Assembly (NCBI RefSeq): GCF_913053745.1
Contig: NZ_CAJXGF010000009.1
Location: 1-50,945, forward strand
DNA: 50,945 nucleotides
Source: an uncultured Nitratireductor sp.
GTDB lineage: Bacteria; Pseudomonadota; Alphaproteobacteria; Rhizobiales; Rhizobiaceae
Direction: 5' to 3'
A model generated the notes under the pieces. That model did no database searches, was not told where the DNA came from, and saw nothing but the letters and a program-made list of their open reading frames with translations. This document shows, in pieces, positions 24,827 through 33,313 of the stretch (its first letter is position 1; each line of letters starts with the position of its first letter). The position numbers and the translations under genes were made by a program.

Positions 24827-25258
24827 ATGACGGTGAAAGCCATTCTGGATGCCAAAGGGCGCAACGTGGTCACCATCGGTCCCGACAAAAAGTTGGCGGA
24901 TGCGGCACAACTTTTGTCGGAACGCGGTATCGGCGCAATCGTCGTGACCGAGGCGGACGACCGCATAGCGGGCATTCTGTCGGAGCGCGACATCGTTCGC
25001 GTGATCGGCAGGGATGGTGCCGGCGCACTTGAACAGACCATCTCCAAGGTCATGACCTCCAAGGTGCAGCGCTGCCATGAGCAGAACACCATCAACGAGG
25101 TCATGCAGATTATGACCACCGGACGTTTTCGCCATCTACCTGTCGAGGAGAGTGGCAAGATCGCCGGTATCATCTCCATCGGCGACGTCGTGAAGAAGCG
25201 CATCGAGGAAGTCGAGCGCGAGGCGGAGGACATCCGCAGCTACATCGCCACAGCCTGA
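24827..25258 (+). CDS. CBS-domain pair protein
   Basis: A 143-residue protein consisting of two CBS motifs (about residues 7-60 and 75-133: VVTIGPDKKLADAAQLLSERGIGAIVVTE ... GILSERDIVRVI and QRCHEQNTINEVMQIMTTGRFRHLPVEE ... GIISIGDVVKKRIEE). Such Bateman modules bind adenosyl ligands (AMP, ATP, SAM or NAD(H)) and report energy state; free-standing forms usually act on an unknown partner. The ATG at 24827 is preceded by GGAGAAGGAG. It follows the rhomboid gene by about 95 bases and may share its transcript. Confidence 0.9.
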   Translation: MTVKAILDAKGRNVVTIGPDKKLADAAQLLSERGIGAIVVTEADDRIAGILSERDIVRVIGRDGAGALEQTISKVMTSKVQRCHEQNTINEVMQIMTTGRFRHLPVEESGKIAGIISIGDVVKKRIEEVEREAEDIRSYIATA

Positions 25259-25265
25259 AGAAGAG

Positions 25266-25287
25266 GAGGTTGCCGACCGGCAGCCTC
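25266..25287. terminator. Hairpin between convergent genes, possible terminator
   Basis: GAGGTTGCC (25266-25274) pairs with GGCAGCCTC (25279-25287), nine pairs with one wobble and a GACC tetraloop. It lies between the CBS gene (stop 25258) and the YjhX-like gene (stop 25296). Neither side has a T run. Confidence 0.4.
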
Positions 25288-25295
25288 GCTCCATT

Positions 25296-25553
25296 TCAAC
25301 GGTTGTCGCCTTGTGAGCGAACCAGTTGCAGACCGCGTCGTGTAATGCGGTATGGGCCGCCATTGCGCGATTGGATCGCGCGTTTGCGTTTGATTTTTCT
25401 GAATAGCGGCATGTCGAGGCCGGGGAAACACCAGCCGTCGCGTGTGACGCAGTTCAGTTCGAGAATTTGGCCGCGCTCGTCCTTTTCGATGTCGATGCGA
25501 CCGCCCTGCGCCATTATATGCAGGATGCGCTGTTCTGCGCGTGAAATATCCAT
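25296..25553 (-). CDS. YjhX/UPF0386 family protein
   Basis: An 85-residue basic protein (MDISRAEQRILHIMAQGGRI ... CVTRDGWCFPGLDMPLFRKIKRKRAIQSRNGGPYRITRRGLQLVRSQ) of the YjhX/UPF0386 family, with a winged-helix-like layout. The E. coli YjhX was proposed as the toxin of the YjhX-YjhQ pair, where YjhQ is a GNAT-type protein. Here no gene directly adjoins it as an antitoxin; two GNAT genes lie beyond gatB, about 1.8 kb away. A housekeeping or regulatory role is equally likely. The start at 25553 matches the family N-terminus; the open frame to 25652 is not supported. Confidence 0.82.
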   Translation of the reverse strand: MDISRAEQRILHIMAQGGRIDIEKDERGQILELNCVTRDGWCFPGLDMPLFRKIKRKRAIQSRNGGPYRITRRGLQLVRSQGDNR

Positions 25554-25850
25554 GTCTTGAAGTCCTGGAAGACCGATAGGAAAACCGCTGACCCGATGGC
25601 CAGCAAACATTTCCGCGTCGACATGCGACGACGCGGGGTTGAAGGTTTTCATGCCCCGATCCTGCGTTGGTTCAGGTTCGGGGCTTCACCGGGCCTCAAG
25701 GCTGTTGGACATAAAAACTCCGTTCGATGCCGCGTTTCATAAAGCAAACTGCGGCTGGAATAAAGCACTTGGCTTGCCACGCGGGTGGGTTTGGTCTAGC
25801 GAATGCGGCGATCCAATTTGAACCATCCGACTGCACGGCACCGTGAAACC
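25554..25850. other. Divergent spacer before gatB
   Basis: About 300 bases between the YjhX-like gene and gatB. It must hold promoters for both directions, but I see no clear pair of promoter boxes, strong hairpin, tRNA or supported small gene. Confidence 0.4.
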
Positions 25851-27353
25851 ATGACAATCATCGATACGCGCACGCCCGACCCCAAGCGTTTCATCTCCGG
25901 CGCGACCGGCGACTGGGAGATAATCGTCGGCATGGAGATCCATGCCCAGGTTACATCCCAAGCCAAACTCTTTTCCGGGGCCTCGACGTCTTTCGGTGCC
26001 GCCCCCAACGCGAATGTTTCTCTCGTTGATGCGGCCATGCCCGGCATGCTGCCGGTGATCAACGAGGAATGCGTCAAGCAGGCGATCCGCACAGGCCTGG
26101 GTCTGAAAGCGCAGATCAATTTGCGTTCGGTTTTCGATCGCAAGAACTATTTCTATCCGGATCTGCCACAGGGCTATCAGATCTCGCAGTTCAAGCAGCC
26201 GATTGTCGGTGAGGGGAAGGTAACAGTCTCCGTCGGTCCGGCAAAAGACGGCTCGTTTGAGGAGATCGAGGTCGGCATCGAGCGCCTGCATTTGGAGCAG
26301 GATGCTGGAAAATCGATGCACGACCAGCATCCCACCATGTCCTATGTCGATCTCAACCGTTCAGGCGTCGCATTGATGGAAATCGTTTCGAAGCCCGATA
26401 TCCGGTCGGCGGACGAAGCCAAGGCATTCTTGACCAAGCTGCGCACGATCCTGCGCTATCTGGGCACTTGCGACGGCAATATGGATGAAGGTTCGATGCG
26501 CGCCGACGTGAACGTGTCCGTACGCCAGCCGGGTGGAGAATTCGGCACGCGCTGTGAGATCAAGAATGTAAACTCGGTTCGTTTTGTCGGTCAGGCCATC
26601 GAGTCGGAGGCGCGCCGCCAGATCGCCATTCTCGAGGACGGCGGCTCGATCGATCAGGAAACTCGCCTGTTCGATCCGGCGAAAGGAGAAACCCGGTCCA
26701 TGCGCTCCAAAGAAGAGGCGCACGACTACCGTTATTTCCCCGACCCGGACCTGGTGCCGCTCGAATTCGATCAGGCCTTCGTGGATACGCTCGCCGCCGA
26801 CCTTACCGAACTGCCGGATGATAAGAAGGTACGCTTCATAGAAGCTTTCGCACTGTCGGAGTACGATGCCTCGGTTCTGATAGCGGAAAAGGCAACGGCG
26901 GACTTCTTCGAGAAGGTGGCCGAAGGGCGCGATGGCAAGAGCGCCGCCAACTGGGTCATCAACGATCTTTTGGGTGCCTTGAACAAGGCTGGCCAGGAAA
27001 TCGAGGATACAGCTGTAACGCCTGAACAACTCGGCGCGATAATCGACCTGATCAAGGATGGCACGATCTCCGGCAAGATCGCCAAGGATCTTTTCGAGAT
27101 CGTGCTCAACGAGGGCGGCGATCCGCGCGTCATCGTCGATGAGCGTGGCATGAAGCAGGTGACCGACACCGGCGCCATTGAAAAGGCTGTCGATGAGGTG
27201 ATCGCGGCCAATCCGGACAAGGTCGAGCAGGCAAAGGCGAAGCCGACGCTGGCCGGCTGGTTTGTCGGACAGGTGATGAAAGCGACGGGTGGCAAGGCCA
27301 ATCCGCAGGCGGTGAACGCGCTGGTGAAGGAAAAGCTCGGTATCGATGCCTGA
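25851..27353 (+). CDS. gatB: Asp-tRNA(Asn)/Glu-tRNA(Gln) amidotransferase subunit B
   Basis: Part of the GatCAB complex that amidates misacylated Glu-tRNA(Gln) and Asp-tRNA(Asn), needed where glutaminyl- or asparaginyl-tRNA synthetase is absent. The 500-residue protein has the diagnostic [20 protein letters not shown] near the start, [22 protein letters not shown], the [17 protein letters not shown] region, and [15 protein letters not shown], followed by the C-terminal YqeY-like helical domain that binds tRNA. I chose ATG 25851; the frame upstream to 25803 lacks similarity. gatC and gatA are not in the window. The next gene overlaps its stop by eight bases. Confidence 0.96.
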   Translation: MTIIDTRTPDPKRFISGATGDWEIIVGMEIHAQVTSQAKLFSGASTSFGAAPNANVSLVDAAMPGMLPVINEECVKQAIRTGLGLKAQINLRSVFDRKNYFYPDLPQGYQISQFKQPIVGEGKVTVSVGPAKDGSFEEIEVGIERLHLEQDAGKSMHDQHPTMSYVDLNRSGVALMEIVSKPDIRSADEAKAFLTKLRTILRYLGTCDGNMDEGSMRADVNVSVRQPGGEFGTRCEIKNVNSVRFVGQAIESEARRQIAILEDGGSIDQETRLFDPAKGETRSMRSKEEAHDYRYFPDPDLVPLEFDQAFVDTLAADLTELPDDKKVRFIEAFALSEYDASVLIAEKATADFFEKVAEGRDGKSAANWVINDLLGALNKAGQEIEDTAVTPEQLGAIIDLIKDGTISGKIAKDLFEIVLNEGGDPRVIVDERGMKQVTDTGAIEKAVDEVIAANPDKVEQAKAKPTLAGWFVGQVMKATGGKANPQAVNALVKEKLGIDA

Positions 27354-27852
27354 CACAGGGACTTTCTTCCTACGCACGGCGAGCGAGCGGGACTTGCCTG
27401 CCTTGCGTACGCTTCTTGTGGAAACCTGGCACGACACATATGACGCGATCTATGGTCAGGCGCGGGTGAACGAGATCACCGATGTCTGGCATTCCCTGGC
27501 CGCGCTCGGCGCGCGCTTGAAACAGCCGCATTCGGAATTCGTTCTGGCCGACAATGGCCGGAGGATCGGCGGAATGGCATTTGCCGCAGCCGAGAACAAG
27601 GGCCAGGAGGTCAAACTTCGACAACTCTATGTGCATCCTGAATGCCAGGGAATAGGCATAGGCAAGGCGCTCTTTGCCGAGATCGCACAGTGTTTTCCGG
27701 AGGCGCGCTTCATTACGCTCGAGGTGGACGAAGCCAACAGCGCAGCGCGTGCCTTCTATGCGCGTTTGGGTTTCGAGCAAACCGGGCGAAGCGAGGACTG
27801 TGGCGAGGCAGGCTTTGATATTCCGGCTCTCGTCTATCGCCGGATGCTTTGA
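27346..27852 (+). CDS. GNAT family N-acetyltransferase
   Basis: A 168-residue acetyl-CoA-dependent acetyltransferase. The acetyl-CoA-binding motif A is [25 protein letters not shown] (QGIGIGKA as pyrophosphate loop), followed by [25 protein letters not shown], which resembles RimI-like and small-molecule acetyltransferases. The substrate cannot be deduced. The start codon lies inside the end of gatB (8-base overlap), and its stop overlaps the next GNAT start, so the three genes are translationally linked. Confidence 0.9.
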   Translation: MPDTGTFFLRTASERDLPALRTLLVETWHDTYDAIYGQARVNEITDVWHSLAALGARLKQPHSEFVLADNGRRIGGMAFAAAENKGQEVKLRQLYVHPECQGIGIGKALFAEIAQCFPEARFITLEVDEANSAARAFYARLGFEQTGRSEDCGEAGFDIPALVYRRML

Positions 27853-28337
27853 TGACTTCGGATGAAGGCCTGCGGACCGGGGCGCCATTGATTCGAATCG
27901 CGCAACGGTATGACGTCGCAGCCATCGTCGCGCTCTTCGCGGCTGATGCCGACGGTGGACATGGAGACAGCACCGATCCAGAAGTGGCGGACGACTATCT
28001 TGCGGCATTCGAGCGCATATGCCTCAGCCCAAACGATACACTCTACGTTGTCGAGCTTAACGGCGTGGTCGCGGGAACCTTCCAGACGACGCTCATCCCC
28101 GGCATCACCGGGCGTGGTGGCGCCAGCTTTCAGATACAGGCCGTTCAGACCCGCGAGGACCTGCGTGGTATGGGGATAGGCGCTTTGATGATTTCCCATG
28201 CGATTAATCAGGCGAGGGCGGTGGATGCCCGCCTCGTTCAACTTATGTCGAATATGACACGCGAGGGCGCGCATCGTTTCTACGAACGGCTCGGATTCAA
28301 GAAATCCCATGCCGGTTTCAAGATGAGACTGAAATGA
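27852..28337 (+). CDS. GNAT family N-acetyltransferase
   Basis: A 161-residue acetyltransferase with motif A QAVQTREDLRGMGIGALMISHAINQA and the C-terminal NMTREGAHRFYERLGFKKSHAGFKMRL typical of the family. The N-terminus (PLIRIAQRYDVAAIVALFAAD) is also family-like. The ATG overlaps the TGA of the preceding GNAT gene by one base. Two different GNAT genes in a row after gatB may reflect an old operon; their similarity is limited to the core motifs, so they are not a recent duplication. Substrate unknown. Confidence 0.9.
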   Translation: MTSDEGLRTGAPLIRIAQRYDVAAIVALFAADADGGHGDSTDPEVADDYLAAFERICLSPNDTLYVVELNGVVAGTFQTTLIPGITGRGGASFQIQAVQTREDLRGMGIGALMISHAINQARAVDARLVQLMSNMTREGAHRFYERLGFKKSHAGFKMRLK

Positions 28338-28440
28338 ACCTGAAGCATTGGGCTGGGGGCCTTGCCTTCTGGCCAAGCGGACGCCATAACGCAGTTCACG
28401 AGCCATCTCTGACGATGATAGCGAGCGACTTGAGGACGCC

Positions 28441-28839
28441 ATGAAGAAGTTCCTGCTTCAGTTTTTCACCTGGTGGAATGGCCAGACGCTGGGCACCCGC
28501 TTCCACACCTGGCGCAAGGGAACGCGCGTCGGCGAAGACGAGTTCGGCAACGTTTATTATGAAGGCGGCAAGGATTCGGAGGGGCGCACGCGTCGCTGGG
28601 TGATCTATAACGGCATTTCCGATGCATCGCTGGTGCCGTCCGGTTGGCATGGTTGGCTACATCACCGCGTCGACGTTGCGCCGGTCAACGAGAATTATAC
28701 GCCGAGTGAATGGCAAAAACCGCATCAGCCGAACTTGACGGGGTCGCCGGCTGCGTATCGCCCGAAAGGGTCTATCGCGACGGCCGAGGACCGCCCGCGC
28801 GTGACCGGCGACTACGATGCGTGGACGCCTGGCGGCTGA
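28441..28839 (+). CDS. NDUFA12-like NADH:ubiquinone oxidoreductase subunit
   Basis: A 132-residue protein homologous to the mitochondrial complex I accessory subunit NDUFA12 (B17.2), retained in alphaproteobacteria. The conserved stretch GTRFHTWRKGTRVGEDEFGNVYYE and RRWVIYNGISDASLVPSGWHGWLHH...PPSEWQKPHQPNLTGSP-like pattern is present, including the HGWLHH and KPHQPNLTG segments. It attaches peripherally to complex I on the cytoplasmic side and probably aids assembly. The nuo operon is not in the window. The downstream DUF2155 gene is commonly its neighbour. Confidence 0.92.
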   Translation: MKKFLLQFFTWWNGQTLGTRFHTWRKGTRVGEDEFGNVYYEGGKDSEGRTRRWVIYNGISDASLVPSGWHGWLHHRVDVAPVNENYTPSEWQKPHQPNLTGSPAAYRPKGSIATAEDRPRVTGDYDAWTPGG

Positions 28840-28955
28840 TGAAGTCGCTCGCTGTTCTCGCCACAATTGCGCATTAATCGTAAGCTTTGCCATGGGTTAG
28901 GCGATTCCGCCGGGCTCTCTCGGGTGACAAGCGAACAGAACGGGTGTCGAGCCAA

Positions 28956-29381
28956 ATGAAATCAGGCCAGAAGAAAAACGCCGGTGTCGTTGGGCTCATT
29001 GCGGCATTCGGACTGGCTGTGCTGGTCGTCGGGCCGGTGCAGGCCGCGCGCATCAAGCATCCGGTGGCCGAGTTCACCGGCATCGACAAGATCACCGGCC
29101 GGATCATCTCTTTCGATGTCTATATGGATGAAACTGTGCAGTTCGGTGCGCTCCAGGTCACGCCGCGTGTCTGCTACACGTCGGAAGAGACCGAAGAGCC
29201 GCGCACCGACGCGTTCGTCGAAGTGGACGAGATCACGCTCGATCGGGAGATTCGCCGTATCTTCACTGGCTGGATGCTCGCTGAAAGTCCGGGTCTCAAC
29301 GCTGTCGAGCACGCGGTCTACGATGTGTGGCTGAAGGCCTGCAAGGAAGAGACCGAAGTTCCCCCGCCGGAGACCAACTGA
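28956..29381 (+). CDS. DUF2155 family secreted protein
   Basis: A 141-residue protein with a signal peptide (KKNAGVVGLIAAFGLAVLVVGPVQA, cleavage near AARIKHP) and the DUF2155 core ARIKHPVAEFTGIDKITGRIISFDVYMDETVQFGALQVTPRVCYT, then RIFTGWMLAESPGLNAVEHAVYDVWLKAC. Two Cys residues (RVCYT and LKACKE) could form a disulfide in the periplasm. DUF2155 proteins are alphaproteobacterial and of unknown function, typically next to the NDUFA12 and aat genes, as here. I chose ATG 28956, which starts right at the signal peptide; the frame extends to 28887. Confidence 0.85.
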   Translation: MKSGQKKNAGVVGLIAAFGLAVLVVGPVQAARIKHPVAEFTGIDKITGRIISFDVYMDETVQFGALQVTPRVCYTSEETEEPRTDAFVEVDEITLDREIRRIFTGWMLAESPGLNAVEHAVYDVWLKACKEETEVPPPETN

Positions 29382-29390
29382 CGATCCGTT

Positions 29391-30011
29391 TCAGGAACTG
29401 AAGCGTGCTTCGCCGCTTTGCAGCGCCTCCTGCAAAAGCTGCTCATAACGGCTTCGCGGGACGTCGATTGCGCCAAACTGTTTCAGATGCGGTGTCGTGA
29501 ATTGCGTGTCGAGGAGGGTAAAGCCCCGCGCGCGCAGGCGTTCGACGAGATGCACGAGGCAGACTTTCGAGGCATCGGTGCGGCGTGAGAACATGCTCTC
29601 GCCGAAAAAGGCACGGCCCAGCGTGACGCCGTAGAGCCCACCGACAAGGCCTTCCTCCGTCCATGCCTCCACGGTGTGGCAATGCCCATTCTCGAACAGA
29701 ACGCCATAGGCTTCGCGGATCGGTGCGTTGATCCAGGTTTCGTCGCTGTCGCGGCGGGCTTCGGCGCAGCCTTCGATGACGCCATCGAAATCCGTGTCGA
29801 AGGCGATGCGGAAGCGAGAGCGGCGCAAAGCCTTGGCGAGGCTCTTTGGGATGTGAAATGCGTTGAGGGGAATGACACCGCGCATTTCCGGCCGCACCCA
29901 AAACACCTCCGGATCGTCGGCGCGCTCGGCCATCGGGAAAACCCCGGTGGCGTAGGCGCGCAAGAGAAGATCCGGAGGGATCTGAAAACCAGGTGCAAAA
30001 GGTCGTGCCAT
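29391..30011 (-). CDS. aat: Leucyl/phenylalanyl-tRNA--protein transferase
   Basis: Adds Leu or Phe from its tRNA to proteins with an N-terminal Lys or Arg, marking them for the ClpS/ClpAP N-degron pathway. The 206-residue protein has the typical [17 protein letters not shown] beginning, [23 protein letters not shown], the [19 protein letters not shown] core and [16 protein letters not shown]. The start at 30011 matches the family N-terminus; the frame continues to 30398 only as a shadow of accC. It is the last gene of the accB-accC-aat cluster, 47 bases after accC. Confidence 0.93.
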   Translation of the reverse strand: MARPFAPGFQIPPDLLLRAYATGVFPMAERADDPEVFWVRPEMRGVIPLNAFHIPKSLAKALRRSRFRIAFDTDFDGVIEGCAEARRDSDETWINAPIREAYGVLFENGHCHTVEAWTEEGLVGGLYGVTLGRAFFGESMFSRRTDASKVCLVHLVERLRARGFTLLDTQFTTPHLKQFGAIDVPRSRYEQLLQEALQSGEARFSS

Positions 30012-30058
30012 CGTGCCCAACCGGCGAGGTTGCCGGAAAATCACATGGGTGCCGAGCC

Positions 30059-31402
30059 TCAGCTCGTTCTCGCCAGGTAATTCTCCAGCCAGTGAATGTC
30101 GTAATCGCCATTGGCGATGTCCGGATTGCCGACAAGATCCTGGAACAGTGGCAGCGTGGTCTTGATACCGTCCACGACGAACTCGTCCAGGGCACGGCGC
30201 AGGCGCATCATGCATTCCACGCGATTGCGGCCGTGCACGATCAGCTTGCCGATCAGGCTGTCGTAATAGGGTGGAATGCGATAGCCCGAGTAGACACCGG
30301 AATCGACACGAATGCCGAGACCGCCGGGCGTGTGGAAATGCGAGATCGTACCGGGAGACGGAGTAAACGTCCGCGGGTCTTCCGCATTGATGCGGCACTC
30401 GATGGCATGGCCCTCGAAGCGCACCTCGTCCTGTGTGCAGGAAAGACCGCCGCCCGAGGCGACGCGGATCTGTTCGTGCACCAGGTCAATTCCGGTGATG
30501 GCCTCCGTAACCGGATGCTCCACCTGCAAGCGCGTATTCATCTCGATGAAGTAGAACTCACCGTTCTCGTAGAGAAACTCGATCGTGCCGGCGCCGGAAT
30601 AGCCGAGATCGGCGATGGCCTTGGAGACGATCTCGCCGATGCGGTTGCGCTGTTCGACATTGAGGGCGGGTGAATTCGCCTCTTCCCAAACCTTCTGGTG
30701 ACGGCGCTGCAGCGAGCAATCGCGTTCGCCAAGATGGATCGCCTTGCCGGCACCGTCGCCCATCACCTGAACCTCGATGTGGCGCGGTTTTGCCAGATAC
30801 TTCTCGATATAGACGGCGTCGTCGCCGAAGGCTGCTCCGGCCTCCGAGCGGGCGGTGGAGAGCGCCTCGGCGAGATCCGCTTCGGTGCGCGCGACCTTCA
30901 TGCCGCGGCCGCCGCCGCCGGCCGACGCCTTGATGAGCACCGGATAGCCGATTTCGGCGGCGATGCGCTTGGCTTCGGCATCATCCGTCACCGCTCCATC
31001 GGAACCGGGAACGACTGGAATGCCGAGCTCTTTCACCGTCTTCTTGGCGGTGATCTTGTCGCCCATGATGCGAATGTGTTCGGCCGAAGGGCCGATGAAG
31101 GTGAGGTTATGTGCGGCCAGAATCTCGGAGAATTTGGCGTTCTCCGATAGGAAACCATAGCCCGGGTGCACGGCGTCGGCGCCGGTGATCTCGCAGGCGG
31201 CCAATATCTGATGGATGTTCAGATAACTGTCGCGCGAGGGCGGCGGCCCAATACACACGCTTTCGTCGGCGAGCCGCACATGCATCGCATCCGCGTCCGC
31301 CGTGGAATGCACGGCCACGGTCTGGATGCCGAGCTCTTTGGCGGCGCGCAGCACGCGCAGCGCGATTTCGCCGCGATTGGCGATGAGAATCTTGTGAAAC
31401 AT
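30059..31402 (-). CDS. accC: Acetyl-CoA carboxylase, biotin carboxylase subunit
   Basis: Carboxylates the biotin of AccB with bicarbonate and ATP, the first half-reaction of malonyl-CoA synthesis for fatty acids. The 447-residue protein starts [20 protein letters not shown] and has the ATP-grasp Gly-rich loop ([15 protein letters not shown]), the catalytic [24 protein letters not shown] and [16 protein letters not shown]. These features give high certainty. It begins 16 bases after the accB stop (31419), so the genes form a standard accBC operon; accA and accD are not in the window. Confidence 0.97.
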   Translation of the reverse strand: MFHKILIANRGEIALRVLRAAKELGIQTVAVHSTADADAMHVRLADESVCIGPPPSRDSYLNIHQILAACEITGADAVHPGYGFLSENAKFSEILAAHNLTFIGPSAEHIRIMGDKITAKKTVKELGIPVVPGSDGAVTDDAEAKRIAAEIGYPVLIKASAGGGGRGMKVARTEADLAEALSTARSEAGAAFGDDAVYIEKYLAKPRHIEVQVMGDGAGKAIHLGERDCSLQRRHQKVWEEANSPALNVEQRNRIGEIVSKAIADLGYSGAGTIEFLYENGEFYFIEMNTRLQVEHPVTEAITGIDLVHEQIRVASGGGLSCTQDEVRFEGHAIECRINAEDPRTFTPSPGTISHFHTPGGLGIRVDSGVYSGYRIPPYYDSLIGKLIVHGRNRVECMMRLRRALDEFVVDGIKTTLPLFQDLVGNPDIANGDYDIHWLENYLARTS

Positions 31403-31418
31403 GCGCGCCTGCCCCGGA

Positions 31419-31889
31419 CTATTCGATGACAACCAGCGGCTCCCCAAACTCGACCGGCTGCGCATCCTCGAACAGGATCGCCGTCACCGTGCCGGAGCGG
31501 GGGGCAGGAATCTGGTTCATGGTCTTCATTGCTTCGATGATGAGAAGCGTCTGGCCTTCCTTGACCGACTGGCCGATCTCGATGAACGCACTCGCGCCGG
31601 GCGCGGGCGCCTTGTAGGCCGTGCCGACCATGGGAGAGGGAACGGCGTTCTTGGAATCCGCCGGGTTGGCTGCTGCCGATTCTTCTTTCGCGGCTGCGGG
31701 AGCTGGTGCCGCAGGGGCGGGCGCCGGAGCAGGAGCGGCGTAAGTCTGCACAGCGGCCGCGCCCTGTTTTGCGACCCGGATTCGCAGATCGTCCTGCTCG
31801 ACTTCGATTTCCGTCAGATTGGTGTCGTTCAAGATCGTTGCAAGCTCGCGAATGAGTTGCTGATCGACCCCCGTCTTCTTTGTCGACAT
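31419..31889 (-). CDS. accB: Biotin carboxyl carrier protein of acetyl-CoA carboxylase
   Basis: Carries the biotin that shuttles CO2 between AccC and the carboxyltransferase. The 156-residue protein has an N-terminal helical part (residues 1-40), an Ala/Pro-rich flexible linker (about 50-72) and the biotinyl domain, with biotinylated Lys122 in [12 protein letters not shown]. The thumb loop ([15 protein letters not shown]) is typical of acetyl-CoA carboxylase BCCP. It lies between aroQ (22 bases before) and accC (16 bases after). Confidence 0.96.
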   Translation of the reverse strand: MSTKKTGVDQQLIRELATILNDTNLTEIEVEQDDLRIRVAKQGAAAVQTYAAPAPAPAPAAPAPAAAKEESAAANPADSKNAVPSPMVGTAYKAPAPGASAFIEIGQSVKEGQTLLIIEAMKTMNQIPAPRSGTVTAILFEDAQPVEFGEPLVVIE

Positions 31890-31910
31890 ATTCTTTGTCC
31901 TGCTTTGTTC

Positions 31911-32354
31911 TCAACCGGGCCGGTTTGCGGCCAACGCGTCTAGCGCGAGTACATAACCGATTGTGCCCAAACCGCAAATCATGCCTTTCGCAGCAGGGGC
32001 TATCATCGAAACGTGGCGGAATGTTTCGCGCGCGTGAATGTTGGAAATATGCACCTCGATGACCGGCAACGGACTCACGGCACGGATTGCATCGTGCAAG
32101 GCGATCGAGGTGTGCCCGTAGGCACCGGGATTGATGACGATGCCGGCAGCGCCGTCACCGGCTTCGTGAATCCAGTCGACGAGGTCGCCTTCGTGGTTGG
32201 ATTGGCGAAATTCGATATCCATTCCCAGTACTGAAGCTTTTTCCCGGCAGGCCGCTTCGATCCGTTCAAGGGTCTCGCCGCCGTAAATGCCGGGCTCCCG
32301 CCTGCCGAGCGCATTCAGGTTGGGTCCGTTCAGAATGAAGACTGTTTTCGCCAT
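31911..32354 (-). CDS. aroQ: 3-dehydroquinate dehydratase, type II
   Basis: Dehydrates 3-dehydroquinate to 3-dehydroshikimate in the shikimate pathway. The 147-residue protein begins MAKTVFILNGPNLNALGRREPGIYG, with the catalytic Arg and Tyr of type II enzymes, then FRQSNHEGDLVDWIHEA, the NPGAYGHTSIAL loop with the His, and EVHISNIHARETFR. Length is normal for the dodecameric form. It is followed closely by accB, an arrangement common in proteobacteria. Confidence 0.96.
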   Translation of the reverse strand: MAKTVFILNGPNLNALGRREPGIYGGETLERIEAACREKASVLGMDIEFRQSNHEGDLVDWIHEAGDGAAGIVINPGAYGHTSIALHDAIRAVSPLPVIEVHISNIHARETFRHVSMIAPAAKGMICGLGTIGYVLALDALAANRPG

Positions 32355-32472
32355 AAACTCGCCCCATGACCCTTTGCAGCACGCTGATACGCTCCTCTAT
32401 AGAGGGCTTAGACCGTGCCGCAAAGATGGCAAGGGGCTTCTTTATCTGTCCACAGAGCGCTTGACGCTCCAA

Positions 32473-33240
32473 TCAGTTGTCTTGTGTGCGTGCCTGGTCG
32501 ATCTTCTCGGCCAGAACGTCTTTGCCCAGCGCGCCGAACACAACTTCCTCGCCGATCACATAGGCGGGCGTCCCGGTGACGGCAAGCTGATTCGCCAGAT
32601 CATAGGTTTCGGCGAAGACCTTCTGAATTTCCGGATTTTCCATTTCCTTGCGCAGTGTGGATTCATCGATGCCTGCCTCGGTCGCGATTTTCATGGCAAG
32701 CTCACCGTTGGCACGCGTGTCGGCACCGAGAAGTTTCTGATGGAAATCGGCATATTTGTCTGGCGCGATGGCATGAACCGCCATGGAAACGACGTGGGCT
32801 TCGCGCGATTCAGCGGAGAGAATGGGGAACTCCTTGAGGACGAACCGGACATCGTCGTTCTCCTCGATCAGCGCCTGCATATCGTCCATGGCGCGTTTGC
32901 AGTAACCGCAATTGTAGTCGAAGAACTCGACCACCGTAACTGCCGCGTCGGGATTGCCGACCACACCGTCATACGGGCTGTTGAAAATCTGCTCTTTCTT
33001 ATCCTTCATGACCGTCTGTTGCGCCAGTTTCTGCTCTTCGCGCTGCTTGCTTTCCAGCGCTTCCTGGACCTCGAGCAGAATCTCGGGATTGTTGAGCAGG
33101 TAGTCGCGCACGATCTGCTCGACCTCCGTCTTGCCGAGCGGGGTGGTGGCTTCGGCCTGCGCCGCGGCGCCGTGGACCGTCACCGGTACAAGCAGAGCGA
33201 CCGTTGTCGCCAAGGTGCGGATCTTTCTGGAGAAGGTCAT
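32473..33240 (-). CDS. DsbA family thiol-disulfide oxidoreductase (periplasmic)
   Basis: A 255-residue protein with a signal peptide (LATTVALLVPVTVHGAAAQA, cleavage near AQA-EA), a short N-terminal helical segment (VEQIVRDYLLNNPEILLEV) as found in ScsC/DsbA-like isomerases, and a thioredoxin-fold domain with active-site CGYC (C111-C114) in FFDYNCGYCKR and the cis-Pro loop TGTPAYVIG. It probably oxidises or isomerises disulfides in the periplasm. The N-terminal segment could mediate oligomerisation as in ScsC, an inference. It lies between the M48 protease and aroQ genes. Confidence 0.9.
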   Translation of the reverse strand: MTFSRKIRTLATTVALLVPVTVHGAAAQAEATTPLGKTEVEQIVRDYLLNNPEILLEVQEALESKQREEQKLAQQTVMKDKKEQIFNSPYDGVVGNPDAAVTVVEFFDYNCGYCKRAMDDMQALIEENDDVRFVLKEFPILSAESREAHVVSMAVHAIAPDKYADFHQKLLGADTRANGELAMKIATEAGIDESTLRKEMENPEIQKVFAETYDLANQLAVTGTPAYVIGEEVVFGALGKDVLAEKIDQARTQDN

Positions 33241-33313
33241 ATCACGTTCCGATTTTATCTGATTGGTGGACGAGTGCGATCGTGAGTGCCAATGCGGAGA
33301 CCAAAGGTTCACG

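Noticed and set aside
26361..27437. Long open frame antisense to gatB
   Set aside because: Shadow of gatB; no family features and no ribosome-binding site.
32394..32405. Perfect palindrome CCTCTATAGAGG upstream of aroQ
   Set aside because: A 12-base palindrome is expected by chance about a dozen times in a window of this size; no second copy was seen.
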